Shown here piece by piece: positions 1 through 7,222 of a DNA stretch of 64,000 nt. Source of the stretch: Mucilaginibacter cryoferens (lineage in GTDB: Bacteria > Bacteroidota > Bacteroidia > Sphingobacteriales > Sphingobacteriaceae); the NCBI RefSeq assembly GCF_014205845.1, contig NZ_JACHCR010000011.1:1-64000 (forward strand), given 5' to 3'. The position numbers and the translations under genes are program-made. Position 1 is the stretch's first letter; every line of letters starts with the position of its first letter. The notes under the pieces are model-generated. The model was not told the DNA's origin. It made no database searches and saw nothing but the letters and a program-made list of their open reading frames with translations.

Positions 1-74
1 AAAACGCTTTTACACCATTTGCTGAACTCGTCCGCCAGCTAAATCACTGCTCTCTTTGCCAGTGAATCTCATGG

Positions 75-446
75 TCAACTTCCCCGGAATATCCACTTAT
101 TAGCAGGGTTATAAAGCTGCAAGAGTTGTGCGAGTTGCTTATCCCGCAGTCTTCTGGTATAAGTCCTATATACCGTTTGATATCGACCATCTGCGTAGTT
201 ACCTTCAAGTAAGCATACATACAGTAGCGTGTCACGATAATTTACTAGTTCATATTTGCCGATAAGTAAATCAAACTCCTTTTCTATCCTTAAGCGATGC
301 TCTTCTGTGCTGACAGCTTCGATCTCTACAATCAGGAACTCCTGGGTTTTTAATTCCAAAGTCACCGCTTTCAGATGGGAATCCGATAAGTAGCCACAGG
401 TTTTTAGAAGGATTATATCAGGGGTTAGCTGGAAACGATAACTCAT
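75..446 (-). CDS. Hypothetical protein, 123 aa (accessory element cargo)
   Basis: I do not recognise a family. The product is a soluble, charged 123-residue protein with no signal peptide or membrane segment; it has an acidic middle (residues about 40-60) and an Arg-rich C-terminal half. It begins at ATG just upstream of the 3' end of the integrase gene and reads in the same direction, about 65 bp apart, so it probably belongs to the same integrated element, whose body would continue past the left edge of the window. Function unknown; existence of the gene is supported only by an uninterrupted frame and context. Confidence 0.5.
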   Translation of the reverse strand: MSYRFQLTPDIILLKTCGYLSDSHLKAVTLELKTQEFLIVEIEAVSTEEHRLRIEKEFDLLIGKYELVNYRDTLLYVCLLEGNYADGRYQTVYRTYTRRLRDKQLAQLLQLYNPANKWIFRGS

Positions 447-510
447 GCCACTATATTATAAAAAAAGCAGGACACTTGCATGCCCTGCTAATCAAATTCT
501 CACTTTGTAA

Positions 511-1845
511 TTATAGAACTGCTTCTGGTTGTAATTTAAGCTTTTGTCCTTTGAACGATGGGTCGTTAAACATAGAGTTTAATCCATACCTGTGTAGATG
601 TTTATCTTCCCGCTGACATGACTTTAGATTTAGCAGTACAACCGAGTTAACCTTATCGATGATGCTTTGGTCAAATGTATCGAGGTAGATGTTAGTAATC
701 TTATTCCCATACTCATGGCCTAAACATTCAGCAATTAATTCGTTGGAGAACCCAAGTTTTTTTGCCGACGTTGCCCAAGTATGTCGCGATACATAAGTGG
801 TAATCTCATCATCTATACCAAGTTTAATCCCGATCCTATCAAGATATTTATTAGTGGTTTTAATCCACTGTGCAATAAGCTTCTTTGCCTCCCTACTACC
901 TTCAATTATATCGTAAGGTAAGATAGGAAGCAGATACTTAGAATTGCTGCTGGCGTAATACGATAGTAGCTTGGTTACTTCTGGGATGACCTTAATCTTT
1001 AATTCTGTACCCGTCTTACGCCTCTTATAAGCTAACATATGTTTGTCGATGTTGCTTGGCTTTAAGTAAGCAAGGTCAGTAAAGGAAGCGCCACGTAAGG
1101 CAAAGCTTAATAAGAAATAACTTCGAGCATGCCATTCCTGAGACTTGAGTTTATAAGGTTCATAAAGTATCCGCCTTAAGTCCTCCAACGTAATTGCACG
1201 TTTAGCAGTCTTCTCAGTTTTAACGGTGACATCTAAGAAAGGGTAGTGTGATCGGTCAACTAACTTAGCCTTGATAGCCTTATTGTAAATTGCCCTTAAA
1301 GTTCTGAAGTAATTGCTAACTGAGTTTGGTTTGATACCCTGTTTGGTAAGGTGCCGCTTAAAGCTTTCTAGGAATGTGTAATTTATATCTACAAACCTAA
1401 CCTTTGGGTTATTCGCAAACGCCATTAACCTGTTAGTCGCCGTTTGGTAAACGGTAGCGTTACCCGTTTCGTTTGCTGCGTACATTCCGGCTATAAGTTG
1501 ATCTGCGAACTCCTTAAACTCCCTGTTGCGTTTTGTTTTAGGAGTGATATAGTTATCGCTTAGCCTCTCCTTAAGCGCGTCAAACTCAAAGTTATCTTCG
1601 CCCTCCAGTTCCAGTACAGCCTTCTGTACTTTCAAATAAAACTCAGTTGTTCGCTTATTGAGCAAAGGAGCATTAGGGTGTGTGTTCGCTACCTTTGCTT
1701 GGGCATCATCCCAGAATGTCTCTTTGACAAATACCCCTGTGTTAAGGGTACTGCTTTTACGATTGTAAGTGATTCTAATTTGCACCGAGTAGGTGCCATC
1801 TGATTTTGCCCGCCTAGTATCAAGTAGGACTTTGTAAGTAACCAT
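511..1845 (-). CDS. Tyrosine recombinase / phage-type integrase
   Basis: Site-specific DNA recombinase of the Bacteroidota integrase type. An N-terminal arm-binding domain (opening VTYKVLLDTRR...DGTYSVQIRI) is followed by a SAM-like core-binding domain and a C-terminal catalytic domain. Visible catalytic motifs are LRGASFTDLAYL with the first Arg, SRHTWAT with His, LGHEYG, and the nucleophile Tyr in NIYLDTF near residue 387. I chose the ATG at 1845 because it begins at the conserved start of the family; the frame stays open to 1956, but that extension is Cys/His-rich, not conserved in character and runs into the tRNA terminator. The gene starts about 150 bp from the 3' end of tRNA-Val and is transcribed away from it, the usual position for an integrase next to its attachment site. 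Confidence 0.92.
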   Translation of the reverse strand: MVTYKVLLDTRRAKSDGTYSVQIRITYNRKSSTLNTGVFVKETFWDDAQAKVANTHPNAPLLNKRTTEFYLKVQKAVLELEGEDNFEFDALKERLSDNYITPKTKRNREFKEFADQLIAGMYAANETGNATVYQTATNRLMAFANNPKVRFVDINYTFLESFKRHLTKQGIKPNSVSNYFRTLRAIYNKAIKAKLVDRSHYPFLDVTVKTEKTAKRAITLEDLRRILYEPYKLKSQEWHARSYFLLSFALRGASFTDLAYLKPSNIDKHMLAYKRRKTGTELKIKVIPEVTKLLSYYASSNSKYLLPILPYDIIEGSREAKKLIAQWIKTTNKYLDRIGIKLGIDDEITTYVSRHTWATSAKKLGFSNELIAECLGHEYGNKITNIYLDTFDQSIIDKVNSVVLLNLKSCQREDKHLHRYGLNSMFNDPSFKGQKLKLQPEAVL

Positions 1846-1953
1846 GTGATTTTGATTATGGCTACCATGTTTGTGCAAACAGTGTGCAAACATTACGCTA
1901 ACAAACAGTCGATAGATGGGACTTGAGTTTAACCCACTCCACGCAATAATCCA

Positions 1954-1984
1954 CAAAAAAACCTCTTAGATTATCTCTAAGAGG
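1954..1984 (-). terminator. Rho-independent terminator after tRNA-Val
   Basis: Read on the minus strand this is a perfect 9-bp stem, CCTCTTAGA/TCTAAGAGG with a 5-nt loop, followed by a run of seven T. It lies 11 nt beyond the tRNA 3' end and separates tRNA transcription from the integrase gene. Confidence 0.85.
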
Positions 1985-1995
1985 CTTTTATTAAG

Positions 1996-2070
1996 TGGGA
2001 GTTACTGGGTTCGAACCAGTGACCCTCTGCTTGTAAGGCAGATGCTCTGAACCAGCTGAGCTAAACTCCC
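1996..2070 (-). tRNA. tRNA-Val (anticodon TAC)
   Basis: A complete cloverleaf is visible on the minus strand. The acceptor stem is GGGAGTT/AACTCCC with discriminator A, the D arm GCTC...GAGC, the anticodon stem TCTGC/GCAGA with loop CTTACAA giving anticodon TAC, and the T arm ACTGG-TTCGAAC-CCAGT. The length is 75 nt with no encoded CCA. The anticodon reads Val GUA and, by wobble, other GUN codons. It is the likely integration target of the adjacent recombinase. Confidence 0.96.
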
Positions 2071-2122
2071 TTTTTTCGCTTTGTTATTTTCTTTCGATCA
2101 TAACCCCTTGCGTTTGGGTCTG

Positions 2123-2153
2123 CAAATATAGAAACTATGATGTATTCTTCAAA
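2123..2153 (-). promoter_or_regulatory. Bacteroidota-type promoter of tRNA-Val
   Basis: On the minus strand TTTG (2153-2150) is followed after exactly 19 nt by TATATTTG (2130-2123). This matches the Bacteroidota primary sigma consensus TTTG-N19-TAnnTTTG. The predicted start near 2116 leaves a leader of about 45 nt before the tRNA. Confidence 0.75.
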
Positions 2154-2235
2154 AATAAATTTCAAATAAATTTTAAGAGCTTATTTATTAGCGAATTATA
2201 ATTTTATGGAGGTGTAAATATGGGAAGAAAACCTG

Positions 2236-2547
2236 CTACATCGCTATGTTTTCTCCGGGTCGGGGGTCTTCGGGGAGTATTTCCATCTCAGGATATTCAA
2301 TGTATTCGGCGTACCATTGTATGGCGCTTACCAGGTCAAGCGCGTCATCGGCTGCAATATTAATGGTTTCAAAGGCATATAGCTTACTATTGGCATAGCC
2401 ATACAGTTGGATCTCATTATTATCCGGACTAAACTGCTCTTCATCAACACAAAATACCCTTACCTTCAATCGGGTATCTCTCGAATGAATGATGTCCCGG
2501 CAAGGATTTTTAGGGTCGGTTGCCAATAAATACACATTGTGGTCCAT
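2236..2547 (-). CDS. Hypothetical protein, 103 aa
   Basis: A small acidic soluble protein (MDHNVYLLATDPKNP at the start, PEDPRPGENIAM at the end) without signal peptide, membrane segment or metal motif. I do not recognise its family. It stands alone between the tRNA-Val gene and the ferritin-like operon. Its composition (balanced, few rare residues, continuous frame from a good ATG) is protein-like rather than a chance frame, but the role is unknown. Confidence 0.6.
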   Translation of the reverse strand: MDHNVYLLATDPKNPCRDIIHSRDTRLKVRVFCVDEEQFSPDNNEIQLYGYANSKLYAFETINIAADDALDLVSAIQWYAEYIEYPEMEILPEDPRPGENIAM

Positions 2548-2831
2548 AAAATCATTAACAATGTTTGCGGTGGATAGTTTCTGTCAAACTCATTTATGTT
2601 AACAAATTTGTCTATTCTGGTTACAGGTAATAAAGTTTGTGGTACGGCGCTATAAATGAGTAGTTTGTGCAAGATATCCCCATGTTGCGTAGAAGTATTT
2701 CTACAGTATATTTCTACCTCTATATAAAAAGCTCGTTTTTGCCCATTTTAACTCCTGTTTAATATTTGGCATTGCATTTGAATCTGTGTTGATACCCTTC
2801 TCAAAGGGTTGTTTTTCATAGGTAGATGTAG

Positions 2832-2868
2832 GGTCGTAAAAACTGCGAGAGTTTTTACGGCCTTTTTT
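2832..2868 (+). terminator. Orphan terminator-like hairpin
   Basis: The stem CGTAAAAACT/AGTTTTTACG with a 5-nt loop is extended by three pairs (one G-T) at its base and followed by six T on the plus strand. No plus-strand gene lies upstream within the window, so it would end an unannotated small transcript or act as an attenuator for the ferritin-like genes downstream. Confidence 0.6.
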
Positions 2869-2985
2869 ATTGATAAAATTTCGCGTACCAAACGCGGTAG
2901 CTATTGGCAATAGTCCTCCTGCAAAATGCTTCAATTTTTTTCTAATCTTAATGTTTTTCGAATAAAATTTAACTAATTAGAAATT

Positions 2986-3002
2986 TACTCTATTTCAGAG
3001 TA
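2986..3002 (+). promoter_or_regulatory. Inverted repeat upstream of ferritin-like operon
   Basis: TACTCT-ATTTC-AGAGTA forms a perfect 6-bp inverted repeat about 95 bp before the first ferritin-like gene. Position and symmetry suit an operator, but no regulator is encoded beside it, so its function is a guess. Confidence 0.35.
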
Positions 3003-3097
3003 GATTAATTATCAACATTTTACAATCCGATGGGTTTTTATCAGCGTATGTCCACTTACAAACGAAACTAATTGAATCATTTAAAAAATTTACTTTT

Positions 3098-3796
3098 ATG
3101 AAAACAGAATCACAAGAAAGTATATCAGGAGCAAATATGGCCCGGAGGTCGTTCCTGCGCTATGCAGGTGTGGGGATTGCCGGGGCCGGCTTATTGGCCA
3201 CCGCATCTTGCACCAAAGATCATCCAATTGTTACTTCAAATAAAGGCATTGACATTGGTGCCACTGGAGATTTGGCCATCCTTAACTACGCCTATGCTTT
3301 AGAGCAACTGGAAGCCGCTTTTTACACACAAGTAATACTAACACCTTATTCTGGCATTCCAGCAAATGAACTGGCATTATTAACAGCCATTCGCGATCAC
3401 GAAATTTTACACCGCGAGTTTTTTAAGGCAGCATTGGGCGCTAATGCTATTCCTGCTTTAACTGTTGATTTTAGCAAAATTGATTTTACCAGCAGAGCTG
3501 CAACGCTTGGTGCTGCAAAAGCATTTGAAGATACAGGTGTAACTGCTTATGATGGCGCAGGTTATTTAATTGGCGGCGCTGCTTATTTAACCATTGCGGG
3601 GCAAATTGTTTCTGTTGAGGCAAGGCACGCGGCTCTGATAAGCAATTTAATTACGCCAGGCTCTTTTGCAGCCAGCGACCAGGTTGATGCTAACGCGCTG
3701 AATAATTCAGCTTCGATAGCCGATGTATTGAAAATTGCCAATACATATCTGAAAACTAAAGTGAGTGCATCAAATTACAGTTACGTAGCAGCTTAA
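3098..3796 (+). CDS. Exported ferritin-like domain protein (Tat lipoprotein)
   Basis: A ferritin-like four-helix protein of the type often found near stress and desiccation genes (Ferritin_2-like). The N-terminus carries a twin-arginine motif (ARRSFLRYAG, near residue 16), a hydrophobic stretch and a lipobox TASC, so it is probably folded in the cytoplasm, exported by Tat and lipid-anchored. Helix motifs include EQLEAAFYTQ, RDHEILHREFF and SVEARHAALI, with Glu/His residues placed as di-iron ligands. Only 13 bp separate it from a paralogue downstream, so the two form an operon. Metal binding is inferred from spacing; an iron-storage or detoxifying role is not proven. The start ATG follows an A-rich leader. 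Confidence 0.85.
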   Translation: MKTESQESISGANMARRSFLRYAGVGIAGAGLLATASCTKDHPIVTSNKGIDIGATGDLAILNYAYALEQLEAAFYTQVILTPYSGIPANELALLTAIRDHEILHREFFKAALGANAIPALTVDFSKIDFTSRAATLGAAKAFEDTGVTAYDGAGYLIGGAAYLTIAGQIVSVEARHAALISNLITPGSFAASDQVDANALNNSASIADVLKIANTYLKTKVSASNYSYVAA

Positions 3797-3809
3797 ACCC
3801 AAAAACGCC

Positions 3810-4685
3810 ATGAATTTATTTAATATCTTAGAAGAAATAGAAAAATTTGATCCGGAATTGGGTGATAGGTTAAATCCGCGCCGTGCCGCCATCAAAAATA
3901 TAACCAGCTTTGGCTCAAAAGTAGCCTTAGCAGCAGCACCTTTTGCCTTGGGTACCATGCTTAAAAAAGCTTATGGTGCAACCACTCCGCCAACTGTTGT
4001 TGAAATATTGAACTACGCACTTACTTTGGAGTTTCTTGAAGGTAAGTTTTACGCTAATGCCGTTGATAAATCAGGATTTATTCCTGCTTCGATACATCCA
4101 TATTATCAAACAATTGCCGATGACGAAGCCAAGCACATTGAATTTTTAATAGCTGTTATAAAAAGCCTGGGAGCTACACCTGTAACAAGCCCGACATTTG
4201 ATTTCTCGGCTGGCGGCGGCACTGGTACCGGGCCATTAGGTAATACGCTTTATAACGACTTAGGTACATTCCAGAAAGTTGCTGTTGCCTTTGAGGATAC
4301 AGGTGTTAGAGCATACAAGGGGCAGGCTGCCAATATTTTAGCTAATAAATCGTCGGTAACTCCGGCTTTGTATCAAACCGTTTTAACAGCCGCATTATCA
4401 ATTCACGCTGTTGAGGCGCGTCATGCGTCTGCAACCCGCCAGCTGGTTGGTTTAACCCCATGGATCATCAGCACAACAGCAAAGGGTAATGATACCGGAG
4501 TTGCTTTGGTTGATGGCAATTATGACGGGGAACAAAACACCGTTCAGGGTGGTGTTGATGTTACCACATTAAAAAGTGCAAGTGGCAGTACAACATCTGT
4601 TGCTATAGCTACAGCTGCATTTGATGAAATATTAACAATGGATCAGGTGCTTAAATTATTGGTAGGTACTTTTATTGTAGCCTAA
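3810..4685 (+). CDS. Exported ferritin-like domain protein (paralogue)
   Basis: Second ferritin-like protein, 291 aa, sharing the helix motifs of its neighbour (TLEFLEGKFYANAV, DDEAKHIEFLIAVI, HAVEARHAS). The N-terminus has paired arginines (NPRRAAIKN) before a hydrophobic segment ending in KAYG, which looks like a late-starting Tat signal without lipobox, so the mature protein would be soluble in the periplasm or membrane-bound by the signal. A large insertion of about 40 residues (after TPWIISTTAKGNDTG) before the last helix distinguishes it from the first copy. Translationally close to the upstream gene (13 bp gap) and followed by a terminator at 4717. Confidence 0.85.
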   Translation: MNLFNILEEIEKFDPELGDRLNPRRAAIKNITSFGSKVALAAAPFALGTMLKKAYGATTPPTVVEILNYALTLEFLEGKFYANAVDKSGFIPASIHPYYQTIADDEAKHIEFLIAVIKSLGATPVTSPTFDFSAGGGTGTGPLGNTLYNDLGTFQKVAVAFEDTGVRAYKGQAANILANKSSVTPALYQTVLTAALSIHAVEARHASATRQLVGLTPWIISTTAKGNDTGVALVDGNYDGEQNTVQGGVDVTTLKSASGSTTSVAIATAAFDEILTMDQVLKLLVGTFIVA

Positions 4686-4716
4686 CAAGCTTTTTGATTA
4701 ATTAGGGTTTATATAT

Positions 4717-4749
4717 AGCCGGGCAGAGATAAGCTGTCTGGCTATTTTT
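4717..4749 (+). terminator. Terminator of ferritin-like operon
   Basis: AGCCGGGCAG/CTGTCTGGCT pairs at 8 of 10 positions with a 7-nt loop and is followed by ATTTTTG on the plus strand, 32 bp after the second ferritin-like gene. Confidence 0.7.
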
Positions 4750-4757
4750 GTACCCCT

Positions 4758-5204
4758 TTATTTATTAAGCCCTTGTACGCCAAATTTTATAAGGTCGTTG
4801 GGTTTAATAAAACCTACGGTGCCGTAAACGGGCTTCCCGTTTGAATTAAAAATAATGAGGGTTGGATAGGCCTGCAACCCCCATTGTGCTGCAAGTTTTG
4901 GCCCGTCACCTTTTTCCATGTCTATGGCTACATTTATAAAGTTGGCGTTATAAAATTCGGCAACCTTGTTATTTTTAAAGGTAGTGGCTTTAAGCATTTT
5001 GCAGGGGCCGCACCAGCTTGCGTAAGCATCTACAAAAATGTATTTGTTTTTGGCCGCGGCCTGCTTTAAAGCCTCGCCCCATGAGTTTTCAATAAACTTG
5101 ATCTGGGTTGATGATTTTGCTTCCTGTGCCCAACCTTTTGCCGGGTAAAAAAGGACGCATGCAATGGTGAAAATGATAAAGTGTAGTTTACGCAGGTGTT
5201 TCAT
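4758..5204 (-). CDS. Thioredoxin-family periplasmic protein
   Basis: A 148-aa thioredoxin-fold protein with a cleavable signal peptide (MKHLRKLHFIIFTIACVLFYPAKGWAQ). The redox motif WCGPCK lies near residue 64, preceded by KYIFVDAYAS, and the cis-proline region is QAYPTLIIF. This arrangement (thioredoxin_7/DUF255-like, single domain) is common in Bacteroidota, where such proteins act as periplasmic disulfide reductants or cytochrome c maturation helpers. The substrate cannot be told from the sequence. It ends just past the ferritin-like operon terminator, converging with it, and has the same orientation as the Gln-rich gene upstream. Confidence 0.9.
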   Translation of the reverse strand: MKHLRKLHFIIFTIACVLFYPAKGWAQEAKSSTQIKFIENSWGEALKQAAAKNKYIFVDAYASWCGPCKMLKATTFKNNKVAEFYNANFINVAIDMEKGDGPKLAAQWGLQAYPTLIIFNSNGKPVYGTVGFIKPNDLIKFGVQGLNK

Positions 5205-5229
5205 AATTATTAAAGCAGGTATATAGGGG

Positions 5230-5271
5230 CAAATAAAAATAGCACATATAAATCAATTACTTATATGTGCT
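5230..5271 (-). terminator. Terminator of the DUF6600/Gln-rich gene
   Basis: A perfect 11-bp stem AGCACATATAA/TTATATGTGCT with a 9-nt loop. On the minus strand it is followed by ATTTTTATTTG. It lies about 30 bp downstream of the stop codon at 5299. Confidence 0.8.
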
Positions 5272-5298
5272 ATGAGGTATATAAAATTAAATTAGCTT

Positions 5299-7032
5299 CT
5301 AATTAGCGGGCTTAGCATCGCGCTCTTTCTGTTGTTGCTCTTGTTGCTGCTGACGTTGGCGCTGGGCCTGCTGTTGTTGTTGGCGCTGTGCTTGCTGCTG
5401 CTGTTGCCTTTGCGCTTGTTGTTGCTGTTGCTGTTGAGCCTGTTGCTGTCTTTGAGCTTGCTGTTGTTGCTGAGCCTGCTGCTGCTGTTGCTTTTGGGCT
5501 TGTTGTTGCTGTTGAGCCTGTTGCTGTTGTTGCTGTTGTTGCTGGCGCTGTGCTTGCTGCGCCTGTTGTTGCTGTTGCCTTTGCGCTTGTTGTTGCTGTT
5601 GAGCCTGCTGCTGCTGTTGCGCCTGTTGCTGGCGTTGTGCTTGCTGTTGACGTTGTTGTGTAGCCTGCTGCTGACGCTGCTGAGTTTGTTGCTGTTGAGC
5701 CTGCTGCTGTTGACGTTGTTGTGTAGCTTGCTGCTGCTGACGCTGCTGAGTTTGTTGCTGTTGAGCCTGCTGCTGTTGACGTTGTTGTGTAGCTTGCTGT
5801 TGCTGACGCTGCTGGGTTTGTTGCTTTTGAGCATCCTGTTGCTGGCGTTGTTGTGTAGCTTGCTGTTGCCTGGCCTGGTTTTGCTGTTGGTCGTGCTGTT
5901 GTTTGGCTTGGTCTGTTACCTGTTGCCTGTTTTGCTGATCGGCGGGCCTTGTTGCCGGCTGACCGGGGCGGGAATTTTGCTGATCGGCTGGTTTGGTAGC
6001 GGGCTGCCCGGGGCGATTACCTGTTTGTGCGGGCCTGTTTGGTTGCTGCCCTGGAGTGGTTGCAGGGCGGCTGTTATTTGGTTGCTGCCCCGGTGCTGTT
6101 GCTGGGCGGCTGTTATTAACTTTTACAAACTTGGTATCATTGCCTTTAGCTACCTGTGCTAAACGGGTGGCGTTGTTGCGGTTCACGGTTGCCTGTCCGC
6201 CGGCACGGTTGGCTATACCCTGGTTAGGGTTGGCATTGCGGTATTCGGTAGCGTTTACAACTCTTGCCGGCCTTGCATCAGCCGATTTTCTTATCTGCGG
6301 GCGATAAATGTTTACGGTATTGTTTACAACCCTGCCGCCGCCATCGGGCCTGCTGGCATTACCAACTTTATATACCTGTATATTGTTATTACGTGTAACT
6401 CTTCTTATTTCGGTAATTCTGGGGCCGGTTACATAAGTACGGTTGTTGTAAACGTAAGTGTTGTTAATAATGGTGGTACTGTGTATAATGTTAACTACCC
6501 TTGTATGTGGCGCATAATAATTATAAATATTAGGGCTGTTGATATAGGCCTGCGGCGCGCATACCCAGTAAGAATCGGGTACTCTGTAGCCACCCCCAAA
6601 TGATATGTTAATGCTGATGCCCGGTGTTAATGGTGCCCAGCCATAATATCCGCCACCGCTTCTCCAGCTAACCCATGCCGGTGCCCACTCGTGGCCCGGT
6701 ATCCATTCCCAACCATAATAATCATCATAGCGCCAGCGGCCATAATGGAAAGTTGCCCATCCCCACGGATAATCGGATACCCAGGTGTTACCATAATCGG
6801 TAACTACCCAGTGCCCACGCGATGCGTACGGCCTAAAGCCATCTTCGGCATCGGGTATCCATACGTTACCATATTGTGGGTCATCAACCCAGGTACCGTA
6901 AGGAGAAAGGTTATCATAAAACTCCTGGTCAGATACATAACCGCCCTCCTGGGCCCTGCTTTTAGTTGGCGCGGCAAGCATTATCAAAAATGCTATTAAG
7001 CTTACTCCGCATATCTTATTAATATATTTCAT
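5299..7032 (-). CDS. DUF6600-type exported protein with long Gln/Arg/Ala tail
   Basis: Signal peptide MKYINKICGVSLIAFLIMLAAPTKSRAQ, then a Tyr/Trp/Gly-rich domain (residues about 30-170) with repeated YGTWV, YGNVW, HYGRWRYDD and GWAPLTPG motifs, as in DUF6600 proteins. A central Asn/Val/Arg region follows, then a linker with GQQPN/NSRPAT and ADQQN repeats, and finally about 200 residues composed almost only of Gln with Ala and Arg (5330-5900). I start at the second ATG (7032), directly before the signal peptide; an in-frame ATG at 7050 adds six residues. The Gln tail is encoded by CAG/CAA-rich DNA prone to slippage. Envelope location is likely; function unknown. Confidence 0.85.
   Translation of the reverse strand: MKYINKICGVSLIAFLIMLAAPTKSRAQEGGYVSDQEFYDNLSPYGTWVDDPQYGNVWIPDAEDGFRPYASRGHWVVTDYGNTWVSDYPWGWATFHYGRWRYDDYYGWEWIPGHEWAPAWVSWRSGGGYYGWAPLTPGISINISFGGGYRVPDSYWVCAPQAYINSPNIYNYYAPHTRVVNIIHSTTIINNTYVYNNRTYVTGPRITEIRRVTRNNNIQVYKVGNASRPDGGGRVVNNTVNIYRPQIRKSADARPARVVNATEYRNANPNQGIANRAGGQATVNRNNATRLAQVAKGNDTKFVKVNNSRPATAPGQQPNNSRPATTPGQQPNRPAQTGNRPGQPATKPADQQNSRPGQPATRPADQQNRQQVTDQAKQQHDQQQNQARQQQATQQRQQQDAQKQQTQQRQQQQATQQRQQQQAQQQQTQQRQQQQATQQRQQQQAQQQQTQQRQQQATQQRQQQAQRQQQAQQQQQAQQQQQAQRQQQQQAQQAQRQQQQQQQQQAQQQQQAQKQQQQQAQQQQQAQRQQQAQQQQQQQAQRQQQQQAQRQQQQQAQRQRQQQQEQQQKERDAKPAN
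5330..5900 (-). repeat. Low-complexity Gln-codon tract
   Basis: CAG/CAA/GCN/CGN codon repeats encode blocks such as QQQQAQQ and TQQRQQQ. Near-identical blocks of about 60-66 bp recur at 5650-5830 (TQQRQQQQATQQRQQQQAQ units), which suggests expansion by unequal recombination or slippage. The same tract gives long leucine-only frames on the other strand that are not genes. Confidence 0.8.
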
Positions 7033-7191
7033 TTTTTTTAGGTTTTGCATTCACGATACTAATGTATGACGATGCAGAATATAAAACGTTTAAATCAAAA
7101 ATTGTTTTAACCCGTTTTGTAATGGTTAATATATTTATAGCGGGCAAATAACTTTTTATCAACACTTTGCGGCCCCTCTCTTAAAAATAAA

Positions 7192-7199
7192 TAGTTTTG
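7192..7199 (+). promoter_or_regulatory. Candidate -7 element for the oxygenase gene
   Basis: TAGTTTTG fits TAnnTTTG, with TTTG 22 nt upstream (7166-7169), slightly longer than the usual 19-21. Predicted start near 7206, 17 nt before the ATG. Confidence 0.4.
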
Positions 7200-7222
7200 C
7201 CTTTTATTATTACGCTACAGCT

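Larger units (their letters stand above)
2548..3097. other. Intergenic region, 550 bp, with orphan hairpins
   Basis: No convincing gene. Short frames on the minus strand here (for example 2701-2934) cross the terminator-like hairpin and look like chance. The region holds a plus-strand terminator-like hairpin (2832-2868), an inverted repeat (2986-3002) and an AT-rich stretch that should contain the promoter of the ferritin-like operon. Confidence 0.5.

Noticed and set aside
1846..1956. N-terminal extension of the integrase to 1956
   Set aside because: The added 37 residues overlap the tRNA terminator and do not resemble integrase N-termini; ATG at 1845 is preferred.
2701..2934. 77-codon minus-strand gene
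   Set aside because: It crosses the terminator-like hairpin at 2832-2868 and has no recognisable features.
5332..6162. 276-codon leucine-rich frame on the plus strand
   Set aside because: Antisense reading of the Gln-codon tract (CAG/CAA reads CTG/TTG); the minus-strand gene has signal peptide and domain.
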